Part shown: positions 35,428 through 45,084 of the stretch, piece by piece
How the letters are laid out: the number at the start of each line of letters is the position of its first letter
Position numbering within the stretch: the first letter of the stretch is position 1
Assembly: GCA_910586705.1 (NCBI GenBank)
Contig: CAJUJK010000020.1
Span: 1-64,000 of the forward strand
DNA length: 64,000 nucleotides
DNA from: an uncultured Lachnospiraceae bacterium
Lineage (GTDB): Bacteria > Bacillota > Clostridia > Lachnospirales > Lachnospiraceae
Reading direction: 5' to 3'
Made by a program: the position numbers and the translations under genes
Notes under the pieces: generated by a model
The model's input: the letters and a program-made list of their open reading frames with translations, nothing else
Database searches by the model: none
What the model was told of the DNA's origin: nothing

Positions 35428-36327
35428 TCAGTCAAACATAGTTTCTTTGTCCCGGTCCGCGATAATCGCCGTGCCGATACCGTGATCGGTAAAGATCTCC
35501 AGAAGCAGACAGTGCGCAATCCGCCCGTCCAGAATATGCACCCGGTTTACGCCCTCCCTGATGGCATCTGTGCAGTTCCCCAGCTTCGGGAGCATACCGC
35601 CGCCGATACAGCCGCTCTCGATCAGTTCCTCCGCCTGCCCCGCGGTCAGTCTCGAGATAAAGCTGGACTTGTCGTTGATATCCCGATACAAGCCCTCGAT
35701 ATCCGTGAGGAACACCAGCTTGTCCGCGCCCACCGCCTTCGCGATCGCGCACGCCGCGTCGTCCGCATTGATATTGTAGGTCAAAAACTGGTCGTCCAGT
35801 CCGATGGGCGCCACGATGGGCAGGAAATCTTTCTCCAGAAGATCGTAGAGCACCTTCGGCTCCACGCCGCAGATCTCGCCCACAAAGCCGATATCCTCGC
35901 CGTCCGAATATCTCTTTTTGCACTGTAACAGCCCGGCGTCCTTGCCGCTGATGCCGACCGCCTTCACGCCCAGCTCTTCCACCATCCTGACAAGGTTTTT
36001 GTTGACTTTGCCTAAAACCATCTCCGCAATTTCCATGGTCTCCTCATCCGTCACACGCAGCCCGTTCACGAACTTCGCCTCTTTGCCGACCTTGCCGACC
36101 CAGCGGCTGATCTCCTTGCCGCCGCCGTGGACGATAATCGGTTTAAAACCGACCAGCTTAAGGAGTGTCACGTCCTTGATTACGTTTCTCTGCAGCTCCT
36201 CGTTGCTCATGGCGCTGCCGCCGTATTTGACCACGATAATTTTTCTGTTGAATTTCTGAATGTAGGGAAGGGCTTCGATCAAAACCTCCGCCTTCGCCAG
36301 AATTTTGTCCATTTCCTGCTGTTCCAT
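35428..36327 (-). CDS. argB: acetylglutamate kinase
   Basis: 299 residues. Second step of arginine synthesis. Motifs: KIIVVKYGGSAM at the N-terminus, GFKPIIVHGGGKEI, the substrate loop RVTDEETMEIAEMVL, NINADDAACAIAKA, and the C-terminal IGGGMLPKLGNC. It carries the N-terminal helix that forms the ring in arginine-sensitive kinases, so arginine feedback inhibition is likely. It begins 15 bases after argJ. Confidence 0.94.
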   Translation of the reverse strand: MEQQEMDKILAKAEVLIEALPYIQKFNRKIIVVKYGGSAMSNEELQRNVIKDVTLLKLVGFKPIIVHGGGKEISRWVGKVGKEAKFVNGLRVTDEETMEIAEMVLGKVNKNLVRMVEELGVKAVGISGKDAGLLQCKKRYSDGEDIGFVGEICGVEPKVLYDLLEKDFLPIVAPIGLDDQFLTYNINADDAACAIAKAVGADKLVFLTDIEGLYRDINDKSSFISRLTAGQAEELIESGCIGGGMLPKLGNCTDAIREGVNRVHILDGRIAHCLLLEIFTDHGIGTAIIADRDKETMFD

Positions 36328-36342
36328 ATTATGCCTCTTTTC

Positions 36343-37566
36343 TTAACTTCGGTAATCCGCGTTGATATTGACGTACTCGTGGGTCAAGTCGCAGCCCCAT
36401 GCGGCGGCTTCGGCGTCGCCTCTGTGCATGTCCACGATCACGCTGACTTCGGGCGCGGAGAGAAGTTTCGTCGCCTCCTCCTCGTCATAGTCCGTCAGCA
36501 TACCGTCTTTGCAGATCTGCATCCGGTTTCCGGCAGCCTCACAGTAGAGGTCTACCCGGTCCGGGTCAAAATCCACACCCGCATAGCCGAGGGCGCACAT
36601 AATCCGCCCCACGTTGGCATCATGTCCATAGATCATCGCCTTGGTCAGGCTGGAGCAGACCACGGATTTGCACAGCGTCCGCGCCTCCTCCTTCGTCGCC
36701 GCATGGATGACCTTGGTCTCAAACAGGGCGGTCGCGCCCTCTCCGTCCCCCGCCATCTTTTTCGCCAGCGTCTCATCTATATAATGTAAGGCTTCCTTAA
36801 ACGTCTCATAATCCGCGTTTCGCTCCGTGATCTCGGCGTTGCCCGCAAGACCGTTCGCCATCACGATCAGCGTATCGTTGGTGGAAGTGTCGCCGTCCAC
36901 GGAAATCATGTTGAAGGTGTCCTTCACATCCTCGCCAAGCGCTTCCTGCAGAAGTTCTTTGGAGATCGCAAGATCCGTCGTGATAAAGCCGAGCATGGTG
37001 CTCATATTCGGATGAATCATGCCGGAGCCTTTGCACATGCCGCCCACGGTCACGGTCTTTCCTCCGATCTCGATCTGTACCGCCGCCTGCTTCGGCTTCG
37101 TGTCCGTGGTCATGATCGCCTCCACAGCCGCAAGCCCCGCCTCCGGCGTATGCGCCTTAATCTGCGCCAGCCTGTCCACACCCGCCGCAATCTTTTCCAA
37201 AGGAATCTGCCATCCGATCACACCTGTGGACGCCACGAGAACAGCGTCAAGCGGCACCTCCAGCGCCTCCGCCGCCTTTTCTGCCGTCTGGCGGCAGCAC
37301 TCATATCCCTGCTTACCCGTGCACGCATTGGCTATTCCCGCGTTGACCACGACTGCCTGCGCGTAAGGGGAGTGCGCCACAATCTCCCTGTCCCACAAAA
37401 CAGGCGCCGCCTTCACCACATTGCCGGTAAATACCCCGGCAGTCCGGCAGGGCGCCTGACTGTAAATCAGAGCCATATCCTTTCTGTTCTGATATTTGAT
37501 CGCCGCTTCCACGCCAGCCGCCTCAAAACCCGCCGCCGCGGTCACGCCGCCTTCTATAATTTTCAT
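36343..37566 (-). CDS. argJ: glutamate N-acetyltransferase/amino-acid acetyltransferase
   Basis: 407 residues. Recycles acetyl groups from acetylornithine to glutamate, and may also use acetyl-CoA. The self-cleavage site is clear at LVASTGVIGWQIP, where the Thr becomes the N-terminus of the beta chain. The AVVVNAGIANACTGKQG and MCKGSGMIHPNMSTMLGF segments are typical. First gene of the argJBD operon; argC and argH are absent from this window and argG is unlinked. Confidence 0.94.
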   Translation of the reverse strand: MKIIEGGVTAAAGFEAAGVEAAIKYQNRKDMALIYSQAPCRTAGVFTGNVVKAAPVLWDREIVAHSPYAQAVVVNAGIANACTGKQGYECCRQTAEKAAEALEVPLDAVLVASTGVIGWQIPLEKIAAGVDRLAQIKAHTPEAGLAAVEAIMTTDTKPKQAAVQIEIGGKTVTVGGMCKGSGMIHPNMSTMLGFITTDLAISKELLQEALGEDVKDTFNMISVDGDTSTNDTLIVMANGLAGNAEITERNADYETFKEALHYIDETLAKKMAGDGEGATALFETKVIHAATKEEARTLCKSVVCSSLTKAMIYGHDANVGRIMCALGYAGVDFDPDRVDLYCEAAGNRMQICKDGMLTDYDEEEATKLLSAPEVSVIVDMHRGDAEAAAWGCDLTHEYVNINADYRS

Positions 37567-37621
37567 ACTTTTTCAACCTCTTTTCCGTTACATTCACCTT
37601 AATATACACCAAATCGGCAGG

Positions 37622-38407
37622 CTATGCAAGCGTCTCTCCGATCACCTTCTCAAGTTCCGAAACCATAATCTCCACCACCGAAATCGCCGCAGGATCTTTG
37701 AACATACTGTTTAACAGCAGACGGATATTCAGTTCAAATCTTGCCGGCAGAATGCTGCACTCTTCCATGCTGACCTGCACCAGACGCTTTTCTCCCGGGT
37801 GCGGCTTTTCATTCAACGCAAAAAGGATATCGAAATAGGAGGAGAGGAAACGGTTGACACTCTGGTTGATGTTTACCATGTCGCCCCGCTTCATCGCCTT
37901 CCCGATCTGTGCCATAAACGAAGGCATACCATACTTGATAAGGTTCATGTGGTGGCTGATGATATTATTTTTCAGTTCCTGCGGATACGGCATCTGATAT
38001 TTTTCCTTCGCCGCCCCCAGAAGACCGCCTTTGTCGTATGCGATTCTGCCCGATATAAGGTTATGCCACATGCCTGTGGTACAGCCGTCCGACACCTCGT
38101 AGCGCGTCATCACCCGGTCAATACCCGCCAGAAACTCCTCAAGATTGCGGTACACGATATTCAGCTCCGTGCCGTCCTCCATAATGCAGACGTCCTCATG
38201 TTCCCTATAGCGGTTGTCCAGCGCCATACTGCCGCAGTATTTCTCCAGCACGGCACACCGCTGCTGTGTGGGAACCGGCTCTGTACAGTAAACATACACG
38301 TCATAGTCCGAAAATTCGTCGTTTCTTTTGACGGCGCGGGAACCGCCGATCGCCATGGCACGCACCTGTGGAAATCTTGCGTATTCGTTGAAAATGTCCT
38401 GTACCAT
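37622..38407 (-). CDS. DUF4037 nucleotidyltransferase-like protein
   Basis: 261 residues. N-terminal nucleotidyltransferase motif GGSRAVKRNDEFSDYDVYVY (GS-x-DxD form) followed by a helical C-terminal DUF4037-like domain. Related proteins transfer nucleotides to small molecules, but the substrate is unknown. The catalytic GS and D-x-D residues are present. It stands just upstream of argJ on the same strand, with 55 bases between. Confidence 0.7.
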   Translation of the reverse strand: MVQDIFNEYARFPQVRAMAIGGSRAVKRNDEFSDYDVYVYCTEPVPTQQRCAVLEKYCGSMALDNRYREHEDVCIMEDGTELNIVYRNLEEFLAGIDRVMTRYEVSDGCTTGMWHNLISGRIAYDKGGLLGAAKEKYQMPYPQELKNNIISHHMNLIKYGMPSFMAQIGKAMKRGDMVNINQSVNRFLSSYFDILFALNEKPHPGEKRLVQVSMEECSILPARFELNIRLLLNSMFKDPAAISVVEIMVSELEKVIGETLA

Positions 38408-38417
38408 CCCTCACTCC

Positions 38418-38771
38418 TCACAGAAGGTTAGCCCATTCGCTCTCCTTAAATCCCGGATACACACCCTTTTCACACACAAGAATCGGGCGCTTCACAAGCA
38501 TCCCGTCCGTGGAAAGAAGCGCAAGCTGCTCCTCCTCGCTCATGCCGGGCAGTTTATCCTTAAGCGCCATCTCCTTGTAGAGCAGCCCGCTCGTGTTGAA
38601 AAAGCGTTTCAGCGGCAGCCCGCTTTTTTCATGCCATGTCCGCAGTTCGTCAGCAGTCGGATTCTCCTCTTTGATCGGGCGTCCCTCATAGACAATCCCC
38701 TTTTCATCCAGCCATTTTAAAGCCTTCTGGCAGGTGGAACATTTCGCGTAGTAGAGAACCATGGGTTTCAT
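38418..38771 (-). CDS. ArsC/Spx family thioredoxin-like protein
   Basis: 117 residues. A C-x2-C motif sits near the N-terminus (YYAKCSTCQKALKWL). Features of the ArsC/Spx fold are YEGRPIKEENPTADEL and the LVKRPILVCEKG strand near the end. Such proteins are arsenate reductase-like or Spx-like regulators. The length and motif fit the YusI/YffB subgroup, whose role is unclear. GGAGGAATCGGAT sets the start at MKPMVLYY. Confidence 0.85.
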   Translation of the reverse strand: MKPMVLYYAKCSTCQKALKWLDEKGIVYEGRPIKEENPTADELRTWHEKSGLPLKRFFNTSGLLYKEMALKDKLPGMSEEEQLALLSTDGMLVKRPILVCEKGVYPGFKESEWANLL

Positions 38772-38892
38772 ATCCGATTCCTCCGTATTGTATTTTCCAG
38801 ATGGTATTTCCCTTTGCGGATACCATTTTGATTTTATCAGTATTTCCTGCCGTTTGGCAATCATTATTACAAAGTTTCTTTGCACCGGAGTT

Positions 38893-39513
38893 TCATGCCT
38901 CAGAAGATACCTCCGCATCCGCCGCTGCCTCTGTCTCCATGCCCTCCGGCATCCCCACATTCGTCTCCGCGTTCTGGGACGCCTCAAAGGGATCTTCGTA
39001 CTCCTTCTCTTCCTCCTCGCCCCAGAGGGACTCCCATTCCTTGTGTTTGCCTTCCATATTTATGGCTGCCATCTCTTTCGCCATCTTATAAATTTCCATA
39101 TTGAAATCCATCAGCTTCTTTTCGTCCTGTGCGGGCACACGGTCGCCGCGGCTGATTCTTCTGGCGATCTCCAGACACTTTGCCATCTCCTCGCCGTATT
39201 CCTTCATAGCGTCGCTCTGCTGCTCGGCAACCACGCTGTTAAAGATGCCGACCTCCTGCGCGATCAGTTCGTCGAGGGTTTTCTCGTTTTTGTCGATCTG
39301 CCCGGAAAGTTCGTCGATTTTCTCCTGCAGTTCCTTTTCCCGCTGCAGGTAAGCTTCGGAGAACTCAAAAGTCACGCCCTGTTCCTCGCTCTTCTTTCTC
39401 GCCTCCTCCATCTTTTTGCGGTTTTCCTCCCGCTGTTTTACAAAATCCCTTTTCTCTCCCCTTAAAAGGCTGAGCTGCTGTCTGTATGCTTTTTGTGCTT
39501 CGCCAATTTTCAT
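38893..39513 (-). CDS. coiled-coil protein of unknown function
   Basis: 206 residues from MKIGEAQKAY, which follows GGGAGGTTTACAACTT; an upstream in-frame TTG is rejected for want of a ribosome binding site. Residues 1-150 are a charged helical coiled coil (KEKELQEKIDELSGQIDKNEK). The acidic C-terminus has an EEEEKEYEDPFEAS stretch. No recognised domain or membrane segment. Found alone between small genes. Confidence 0.5.
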   Translation of the reverse strand: MKIGEAQKAYRQQLSLLRGEKRDFVKQREENRKKMEEARKKSEEQGVTFEFSEAYLQREKELQEKIDELSGQIDKNEKTLDELIAQEVGIFNSVVAEQQSDAMKEYGEEMAKCLEIARRISRGDRVPAQDEKKLMDFNMEIYKMAKEMAAINMEGKHKEWESLWGEEEEKEYEDPFEASQNAETNVGMPEGMETEAAADAEVSSEA

Positions 39514-39705
39514 AAGTTGTAAACCTCCCGCCTGACTTCTGATTCCGCCCACAGTGTTACTACTAATATCGGCATCCGGGACGGATTTCAACAGGTTCAG
39601 AAATTTCTGCAGGCTGCAAAGACTTCCTATTGCCTGCCCCGGATTAGTCGTGTTATAGTAGTGTACATACGATTATCAGACATAAAAAAACAGGAGGTAA
39701 AAAGC

Positions 39706-40146
39706 ATGGCGGAAGAACATAAAAAGGGCTTAGATGCCGGGCTCGTAGGAAACGACTTAGAGAATTGCTGCAGAAAAGAAACGACATGCGGACAGTGCCA
39801 GAAAAGCAACTGTATCATTGGATACGGAAAACAGTGCATCAGCGATTACAAGCAGGCGCCGAAAAAAGAGGTTGCGCAGGGAATGGCGCATATTCCCACA
39901 ATGGACTTCAAGGTGTTTGACGAGGTCGAACTGGAAACGGCGATCGCGCATATCTTAAAGGAATGCAAAGACTGCAAGGAAGACCATACGGAGGACTGTA
40001 TCATCAATGTCGTCAGAAGCTGCTACGAGGTGGGGCTTTTGGGCGACGTACAGCCCTATGAAGGCAGCGCATTGCAGTATCTGATGTATTTAAAAGAGAA
40101 CTTCCCGGAGAAGTCTCTCCAGATCGCCAATCTTTACAGGAGCTGA
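39706..40146 (+). CDS. cysteine-rich small protein
   Basis: 146 residues from the ATG after GGAGGTAAAAAGC. Cysteine pairs CCRKETTCGQCQKSNC near the N-terminus, then CKDCKEDHTEDC, suggest a zinc- or iron-binding domain. No family recognised; such proteins are known in Lachnospiraceae from memory only. It ends in a strong terminator. Confidence 0.6.
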   Translation: MAEEHKKGLDAGLVGNDLENCCRKETTCGQCQKSNCIIGYGKQCISDYKQAPKKEVAQGMAHIPTMDFKVFDEVELETAIAHILKECKDCKEDHTEDCIINVVRSCYEVGLLGDVQPYEGSALQYLMYLKENFPEKSLQIANLYRS

Positions 40147-40150
40147 CAAC

Positions 40151-40182
40151 GAAGCGCCCCCGTCAAGGGGCGCTTCTGTCAT
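40151..40182. terminator. bidirectional terminator
   Basis: Perfect 10-base stem GAAGCGCCCC/GGGGCGCTTC with a 6-base loop. It ends the cysteine-rich gene on the plus strand and the ABC permease gene on the minus strand. Confidence 0.85.
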
Positions 40183-40184
40183 TT

Positions 40185-42203
40185 TCACTTTCTCACAATC
40201 CGGTAATAAGTCCCCGCCGTCATCACATAACTTCCCCCGTAGAGAAGCGCAACCACCGCCGCCACACCTACACAGCAGCGGATCAGAAGCCCGGTGTCAA
40301 AAAACCGCAGCGCCGCCAGAAGCCCGTTTACCATCACAAGACCTGCCGCCGTGTGCAGAAACGCCCCCGCAAGAGGCAGGAAAAACACGAGAAGAATCTG
40401 CCTGCGGATCGCCCTGCGGATTTCCATATCGCTCATGCCGACCTTCCTCATAATCCCGAAACTGTCCTGATCCTCGTACCCTTCCGACACCTGTTTAAAG
40501 TACATGATGAGCAGCAGGCACATAAAGAACAGAAGCCCGAATACCATACCGATAAAGAGCAGACCGCCGTTCATGGATCGGTCTTCATCCCTGCCATCCA
40601 GACCATTATCAAGCCGCAGGAAACCCTGCTGCCCCTGACACCACACCGACCACGCTTCGATAAAGGCATCCCGCTCCGTCTCCTTTCCGTCAAGCAGAAT
40701 GCCAAGACGCCGCTCGCCGCTGTGCAGAAACCCTTCCAGATCAGTCACGCCGTTCGTCACCGCCCACGCCGTCACAAACCTGTCAAACGCCTGCCTGTCC
40801 TTCACCACAATCACATACTGGGCTGTAAAATTGAACATCCTGTTTTTCGCCTGCGGAAAAGGATAAATCCGCTCCGGCTCCTCCTTGACCGCCGCCTCCA
40901 CGCCCAAAAAGTTTACGCTGTCACACCCGAAAGCCGATCCCGTGGAATACAGCAGCACTTCGTCCTCCTCCAGACTTTTATTCTGCCCTTCCAGACGGTT
41001 ATAGTCATCCAGCAAAAGCAGCGTGACAGCGAACTGGTCGGCAAATTCCAGTCCGGCGGCGGACACAAACGCATTGTTTCCCTCGGACCTTCCGCAGTTA
41101 AGTGCCATGGCGTAGTAATCGTCCAGCCGCGCTACGCCCTGCCCGTACTTTTCTGAGAGTTCCGCCGCCTTCTCTCTCGCCTCTTCCGCCACGTCGCTGC
41201 TCTCCGAACAGGAAACCTCCATATCATAAGGGTAATCGTAGTAGGCAATCTGATCCATCCCCGTCCACAAAGTGACCGTACAGGTCAACGTAATCAGAAG
41301 CATTGTGGAGAAGATGCAGATATTGGACAGTCCCGCCGCATTCTTTTTCATGCGGTACAACATGCCCGAGATGGTCACCTGATTGGACGGTCTGTAGTAT
41401 ATATTTTTCCTTTTCTTCAAAAACCGCAGGAAAGCCACGCTTCCCGAGGTAAACAGAAAATAAGTGCCGAGCACCACCAGCAATACCGCCAGAAAAAAGT
41501 CCGTAAAAATCATGCTGTCCACTTTGCTTGTGACGGAAATATAATAGCCGCAAACAAGCAAAACGACGCCAACTGCCGACCTCAGCCCGATCCGCCGGGG
41601 CTCCTTCTCCCCTTTCCTGCTCTCGGACAAAAGCTCTGTCGGCTTCATGCGGTAAAAGCTCCAAAGGCTTTTTACATAGACGCAGAAAAAGACAGCCGCA
41701 AAATACCGGAGCGTCTCGATGACTGCCTCCATGGAAAAGTAGAACGCCACATCCACAGGTAACCGCGACATGCGAAGCAGCAGGAGAAACATCAGCTTAT
41801 TCAGCACAAAACCGAGTATGATCCCCGCCGAAACGCTGACCAGATACATTCCCAGATTTTCCCAGAAAAGCATGATGCCGATGTGCTTGCGTTCCAGTCC
41901 CAAAAGACTGTAAAGTCCCAGCTCCCGCTTTCGCCGCTTCTGTAAAAAACTGCCCGCATAGATCAGAAACAACAGCAGAATGATGGAGAGCAGCCCCTTC
42001 CCCAGCGCGAGCATCAGCCACGCATACGCCGCCTTTGGCAGTCTCTCCAGCAAGTCGTTGTGCAGAAGGGAGGAGAACAGATAATAGCTGAACACGGAAA
42101 AAAAACACGCCATGAGATAGGGACGGTAAACCTGCTTATTCTGCTTCACTCCTCTGAAAGCCATGACCGGCAGTAATTTCATTTTATTCATAGTCACACT
42201 CAT
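40185..42203 (-). CDS. ABC transporter permease of BceB type
   Basis: 672 residues with about ten membrane helices and a large extracellular domain (about 290-510), the hallmark of BceB-type permeases. FtsX-family segments RKRELGLYSLLGLERKHIG and SFGIMRKVGMSDMEIRR are present. With its ATPase it removes peptide antibiotics such as bacitracin from lipid II carriers and senses flux. It follows the ATPase gene by 13 bases. Confidence 0.9.
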   Translation of the reverse strand: MSVTMNKMKLLPVMAFRGVKQNKQVYRPYLMACFFSVFSYYLFSSLLHNDLLERLPKAAYAWLMLALGKGLLSIILLLFLIYAGSFLQKRRKRELGLYSLLGLERKHIGIMLFWENLGMYLVSVSAGIILGFVLNKLMFLLLLRMSRLPVDVAFYFSMEAVIETLRYFAAVFFCVYVKSLWSFYRMKPTELLSESRKGEKEPRRIGLRSAVGVVLLVCGYYISVTSKVDSMIFTDFFLAVLLVVLGTYFLFTSGSVAFLRFLKKRKNIYYRPSNQVTISGMLYRMKKNAAGLSNICIFSTMLLITLTCTVTLWTGMDQIAYYDYPYDMEVSCSESSDVAEEAREKAAELSEKYGQGVARLDDYYAMALNCGRSEGNNAFVSAAGLEFADQFAVTLLLLDDYNRLEGQNKSLEEDEVLLYSTGSAFGCDSVNFLGVEAAVKEEPERIYPFPQAKNRMFNFTAQYVIVVKDRQAFDRFVTAWAVTNGVTDLEGFLHSGERRLGILLDGKETERDAFIEAWSVWCQGQQGFLRLDNGLDGRDEDRSMNGGLLFIGMVFGLLFFMCLLLIMYFKQVSEGYEDQDSFGIMRKVGMSDMEIRRAIRRQILLVFFLPLAGAFLHTAAGLVMVNGLLAALRFFDTGLLIRCCVGVAAVVALLYGGSYVMTAGTYYRIVRK

Positions 42204-42216
42204 CTCCTATCTCTCT

Positions 42217-43017
42217 CTATTTCTGCCCTTCGAGGTCAACATCACCCGCCGTATATTCCTGCCCGTCCTGCGCCTGCATCACCGTCAAGGCATCCGATAT
42301 CATACGGTACATTTCGTCCCTGCTCCGTTCGCCACGGTAAATCTGGTGGAACACGCAGCCGTCCTTGATGAACAGCACCCGCCCCGCATGAGCCGCCGCC
42401 TGTATGCTGTGGGTCACCATGAGAATCGTCTGCCCCTCCCCATTTATCTCCCCGAAAAGTTTCAAGAGTTTCCCGGACGCTCTGGAATCCAGCGCCCCCG
42501 TGGGCTCGTCCGCCAGCACGATATCGGGATCCGTGACCAAGGCGCGGCACACCGCCGCCCGCTGTTTCTGTCCGCCCGACACTTCATAGGGATATTTATC
42601 CAGAAGGTCCGCGATCGCCAGCTTGCGGGCAAGAGGCAAAAGACGCTCCTCCATCTCCCGGTAAGGCATTTCTGCCAGCACCAGAGGCAGGAAAATATTG
42701 TCCCGCAGGGACATGGTGTCGAGCAGGTTAAAATCCTGAAAGACAAAGCCGAGATGGTCCCGTCTGAACACGCACAAATCCTTCTGGCTGACCTTGGAGA
42801 GTTCCTGCCCGTTAAGCAGCACCTGTCCGCTGGTTGCCGTGTCCAGAGAAGCCAGAATGTTTAGGAGCGTGGTCTTTCCCGAGCCGGACTCCCCCATGAT
42901 TGCCACATACTCCCCCTCTTCCACGGAAAAGTTCACGTCGTTTAATGCCTGCACCTTGACCGAGCCGAAGCGGGTCGTATATATTTTCTTCACATTTTTT
43001 ACGGTTAACAGTGACAT
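42217..43017 (-). CDS. ABC transporter ATP-binding protein of BceA type
   Basis: 266 residues. Walker A GESGSGKTTLLN, the Q-loop DLCVFRRDHLGFVFQDF, signature VSGGQKQRAAVCRAL, Walker B IVLADEPTGALD and the H-loop VTHS are all present. Closest in form to BceA. ACAAGGAGGACGAC precedes the ATG. It forms one unit with the permease and is driven by a promoter carrying a BceR-type box. Confidence 0.92.
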   Translation of the reverse strand: MSLLTVKNVKKIYTTRFGSVKVQALNDVNFSVEEGEYVAIMGESGSGKTTLLNILASLDTATSGQVLLNGQELSKVSQKDLCVFRRDHLGFVFQDFNLLDTMSLRDNIFLPLVLAEMPYREMEERLLPLARKLAIADLLDKYPYEVSGGQKQRAAVCRALVTDPDIVLADEPTGALDSRASGKLLKLFGEINGEGQTILMVTHSIQAAAHAGRVLFIKDGCVFHQIYRGERSRDEMYRMISDALTVMQAQDGQEYTAGDVDLEGQK

Positions 43018-43102
43018 GTCGTCCTCCTTGTCTGTTTTCTCCTATGATAAGCAAAAAGGAAATGCGCTGCCATGGATCCGGCTTACATTTCCCTCTCGTA
43101 AC

Positions 43103-43116
43103 TTACATTTTTGTAA
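43103..43116 (-). promoter_or_regulatory. BceR-type binding box upstream of bceAB
   Basis: TTACA-AAAA-TGTAA, an exact match to the TNACA-N4-TGTAA consensus of BceR-like regulators. It overlaps the stop codon of the kinase gene and lies about 90 bases before the ATPase start. A further TGTAA half-site follows about 20 bases on. Confidence 0.65.
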
Positions 43117-44185
43117 GGATTGCCTCCTGCGCGATGCCGAGAAATACCTTCGTCCCTCTGCCCCGCTCCGACTCCACACGGATGGACAGCCCCAGCCTGT
43201 CCATGATCTGCCTGCACAGATACAGCCCGATGCCTGTGGACTTATTTTCCATGCGCCCGTTATATCCCGTAAATCCCCGCTCAAAAATCCGCGGCAGATC
43301 GCTCTCCTCGATGCCAATGCCCGTGTCCTCAATGACAAGATAGCCGCAGCCATCCGTGACACGAACGCCGCTTTCATCCATCCCGTATATGGAGATAGCA
43401 CCCTCCTTCGTGTACTTTAGCGCGTTGGAAAGCACCTGCTCTATCACAAAGGAAAACCACTTGCCGTCTGTGACCACATAGGTATGACACGCCTCCAGCC
43501 GCAGGCTGGTCCCTGCCCCACTGAACAGAAGCCAGAACTTTTTGAGCGCTTTCTTCACCAGCTCGTCCACATCCAGCCTTGCAAAAGAAAGATCAGAGGA
43601 AATGCTCTCCATTCTGGCATAGTGGAGCGCCATATCCACATACTGTCCCGTCTTGAAAACTTCCTCCCGGAGCTGTTTTGCGATCTGCCTTTCCCCAACA
43701 CCGTCCGCCGTTTTGCTCTCATTTTCGCCTGCGGCTGCGTCAATGTTTTGTAAAAGCAGGTCCATAGCCGAGAGCGGCACCTTGATCTGGTGCGTCCACA
43801 TGGTGTAATAGTCCGCCATGTTCTGCTGCTTCTCGTCAAGCTTTGTAACCAGCGCCTTTTTCTCCGCCTCCTGCGCCATAATAATCTGCTGATAGACCCG
43901 CTCCATGCCGGAAGAGGTCTGCGGCAGGCTGTCACTTCTCTCCTCCGCCGACAGGATATTCGTCAAAGTCTTATACTTTTCCCGGTATTTCATATAATCC
44001 CACACAAGAAAACAGCCGCCGAAAAAAGCCGCAAGCCCCAGCGCATAGGTCATGTTCGCAAGCACACCCTCATAGCCGTAGAGCGCGGCTACCATCATAA
44101 AAAGACACGCTTCCATTACATAAAATAAAACCAGGGCAAGCCGCTCACGCAGATATGCCGCCGGTATATGGGTTTTCTTTTCCAT
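43103..44185 (-). CDS. sensor histidine kinase of BceS type
   Basis: 360 residues. Two adjacent membrane helices at the N-terminus (about 18-60) with almost no extracellular loop, as in intramembrane-sensing kinases of BceS type. Phospho-acceptor region MWTHQIKVPLSAM, then ATPase boxes LSNALKYT, VIEDTGIGI and GYNGRMENKSTGIGLYLC. Its TAATG start overlaps the regulator stop. It forms one module with the BceAB-like transporter. Confidence 0.9.
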   Translation of the reverse strand: MEKKTHIPAAYLRERLALVLFYVMEACLFMMVAALYGYEGVLANMTYALGLAAFFGGCFLVWDYMKYREKYKTLTNILSAEERSDSLPQTSSGMERVYQQIIMAQEAEKKALVTKLDEKQQNMADYYTMWTHQIKVPLSAMDLLLQNIDAAAGENESKTADGVGERQIAKQLREEVFKTGQYVDMALHYARMESISSDLSFARLDVDELVKKALKKFWLLFSGAGTSLRLEACHTYVVTDGKWFSFVIEQVLSNALKYTKEGAISIYGMDESGVRVTDGCGYLVIEDTGIGIEESDLPRIFERGFTGYNGRMENKSTGIGLYLCRQIMDRLGLSIRVESERGRGTKVFLGIAQEAILTKM

Positions 44186-44952
44186 TAGTCCGTCTCCCCC
44201 AGCAGATACCCCACGCCCTTCTTCGTCTGAATCAGCTCTGACAGCCCGATTTCCCCTAGCCGCCTGCGCAGGCGGTTCATGTTCACCGTCAGGGTATTGT
44301 CGTCCACAAAGCACTCGTCGTCCCAGAGCCGCTTCATCAGCAGATCCCTGCTGACCACGCCGCCCGACGCCTCGAAGAGTGTCTGCAAGATGCGGAACTC
44401 GTTTTTCGTCAGTTCTATGCGTCCGCCGTCTTTTTCCTTCGCCGCCGTCTTTTCCAAAGCCGGCGGGCAGCCCTGCGTGTCTGCCTTATCCTGCACAGAT
44501 TCCGCCATCCTTTTGCGGCAGGAAAGTGACATATCCGTCATGTTTAACAACACACCCTTATACTCCAGCACCGTCCCCGACACCGTGAACGCATAGGCAC
44601 GCCTTAAGAGCGCCTGTATCTTCGCCTGCAATATCTCCAGATCAAAGGGCTTTACCACAAAGTCGTCGCCGCCCATATTGACCGCCATCACCACGTTCAT
44701 GTTATCCGAAGCCGACGAGATAAAGATAATCGGCACCTGCGACACTTTGCGGATTTCGCCGCACCAGTAGTAGCCGTTGTAAAAGGGCAGACCGATATCC
44801 AGCAGCACAAGCTGGGGATCGCAGGATGCAAACTGCCCCATCACATCCGCGAAATCTTTGACCGCCTCCACCTCATAGCCCCACTTCTCCAGATATTTGC
44901 CGATCTGCCCTGCGATGACTGCGTCGTCCTCCACCACAAGTATTTTGTACAT
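44185..44952 (-). CDS. response regulator of BceR type
   Basis: 255 residues. Receiver with ILVVEDDAVI, phospho-acceptor LVLLDIGLP and ISSASDN, and Lys in VVKPFD. The C-terminal winged helix binds DNA (IELTKNEFRILQTLFEASGG, NRLRRRLGEIGL, TKKGVGYLL). The linker carries a Cys-containing insertion (about 165-185). Start MYKILV or an ATG three codons upstream. The probable regulator of the bceAB genes. Confidence 0.88.
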   Translation of the reverse strand: MYKILVVEDDAVIAGQIGKYLEKWGYEVEAVKDFADVMGQFASCDPQLVLLDIGLPFYNGYYWCGEIRKVSQVPIIFISSASDNMNVVMAVNMGGDDFVVKPFDLEILQAKIQALLRRAYAFTVSGTVLEYKGVLLNMTDMSLSCRKRMAESVQDKADTQGCPPALEKTAAKEKDGGRIELTKNEFRILQTLFEASGGVVSRDLLMKRLWDDECFVDDNTLTVNMNRLRRRLGEIGLSELIQTKKGVGYLLGETD

Positions 44953-45084
44953 TTTAATCATTACCCCTTTTCAGAAGTCCGTAAGCCAGTTCGCCGCTCG
45001 CCCAGAGTGCGTAAACTCCCTCCGGCTCACTTGCGCTCATTGTATCATAACTTCGGCTGCCTATCTATACCATTTCGGATTCTT

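Noticed and set aside
35428..35923. Alternative 163-codon frame inside argB
   Set aside because: Shadow frame in another phase of a well-supported enzyme gene.
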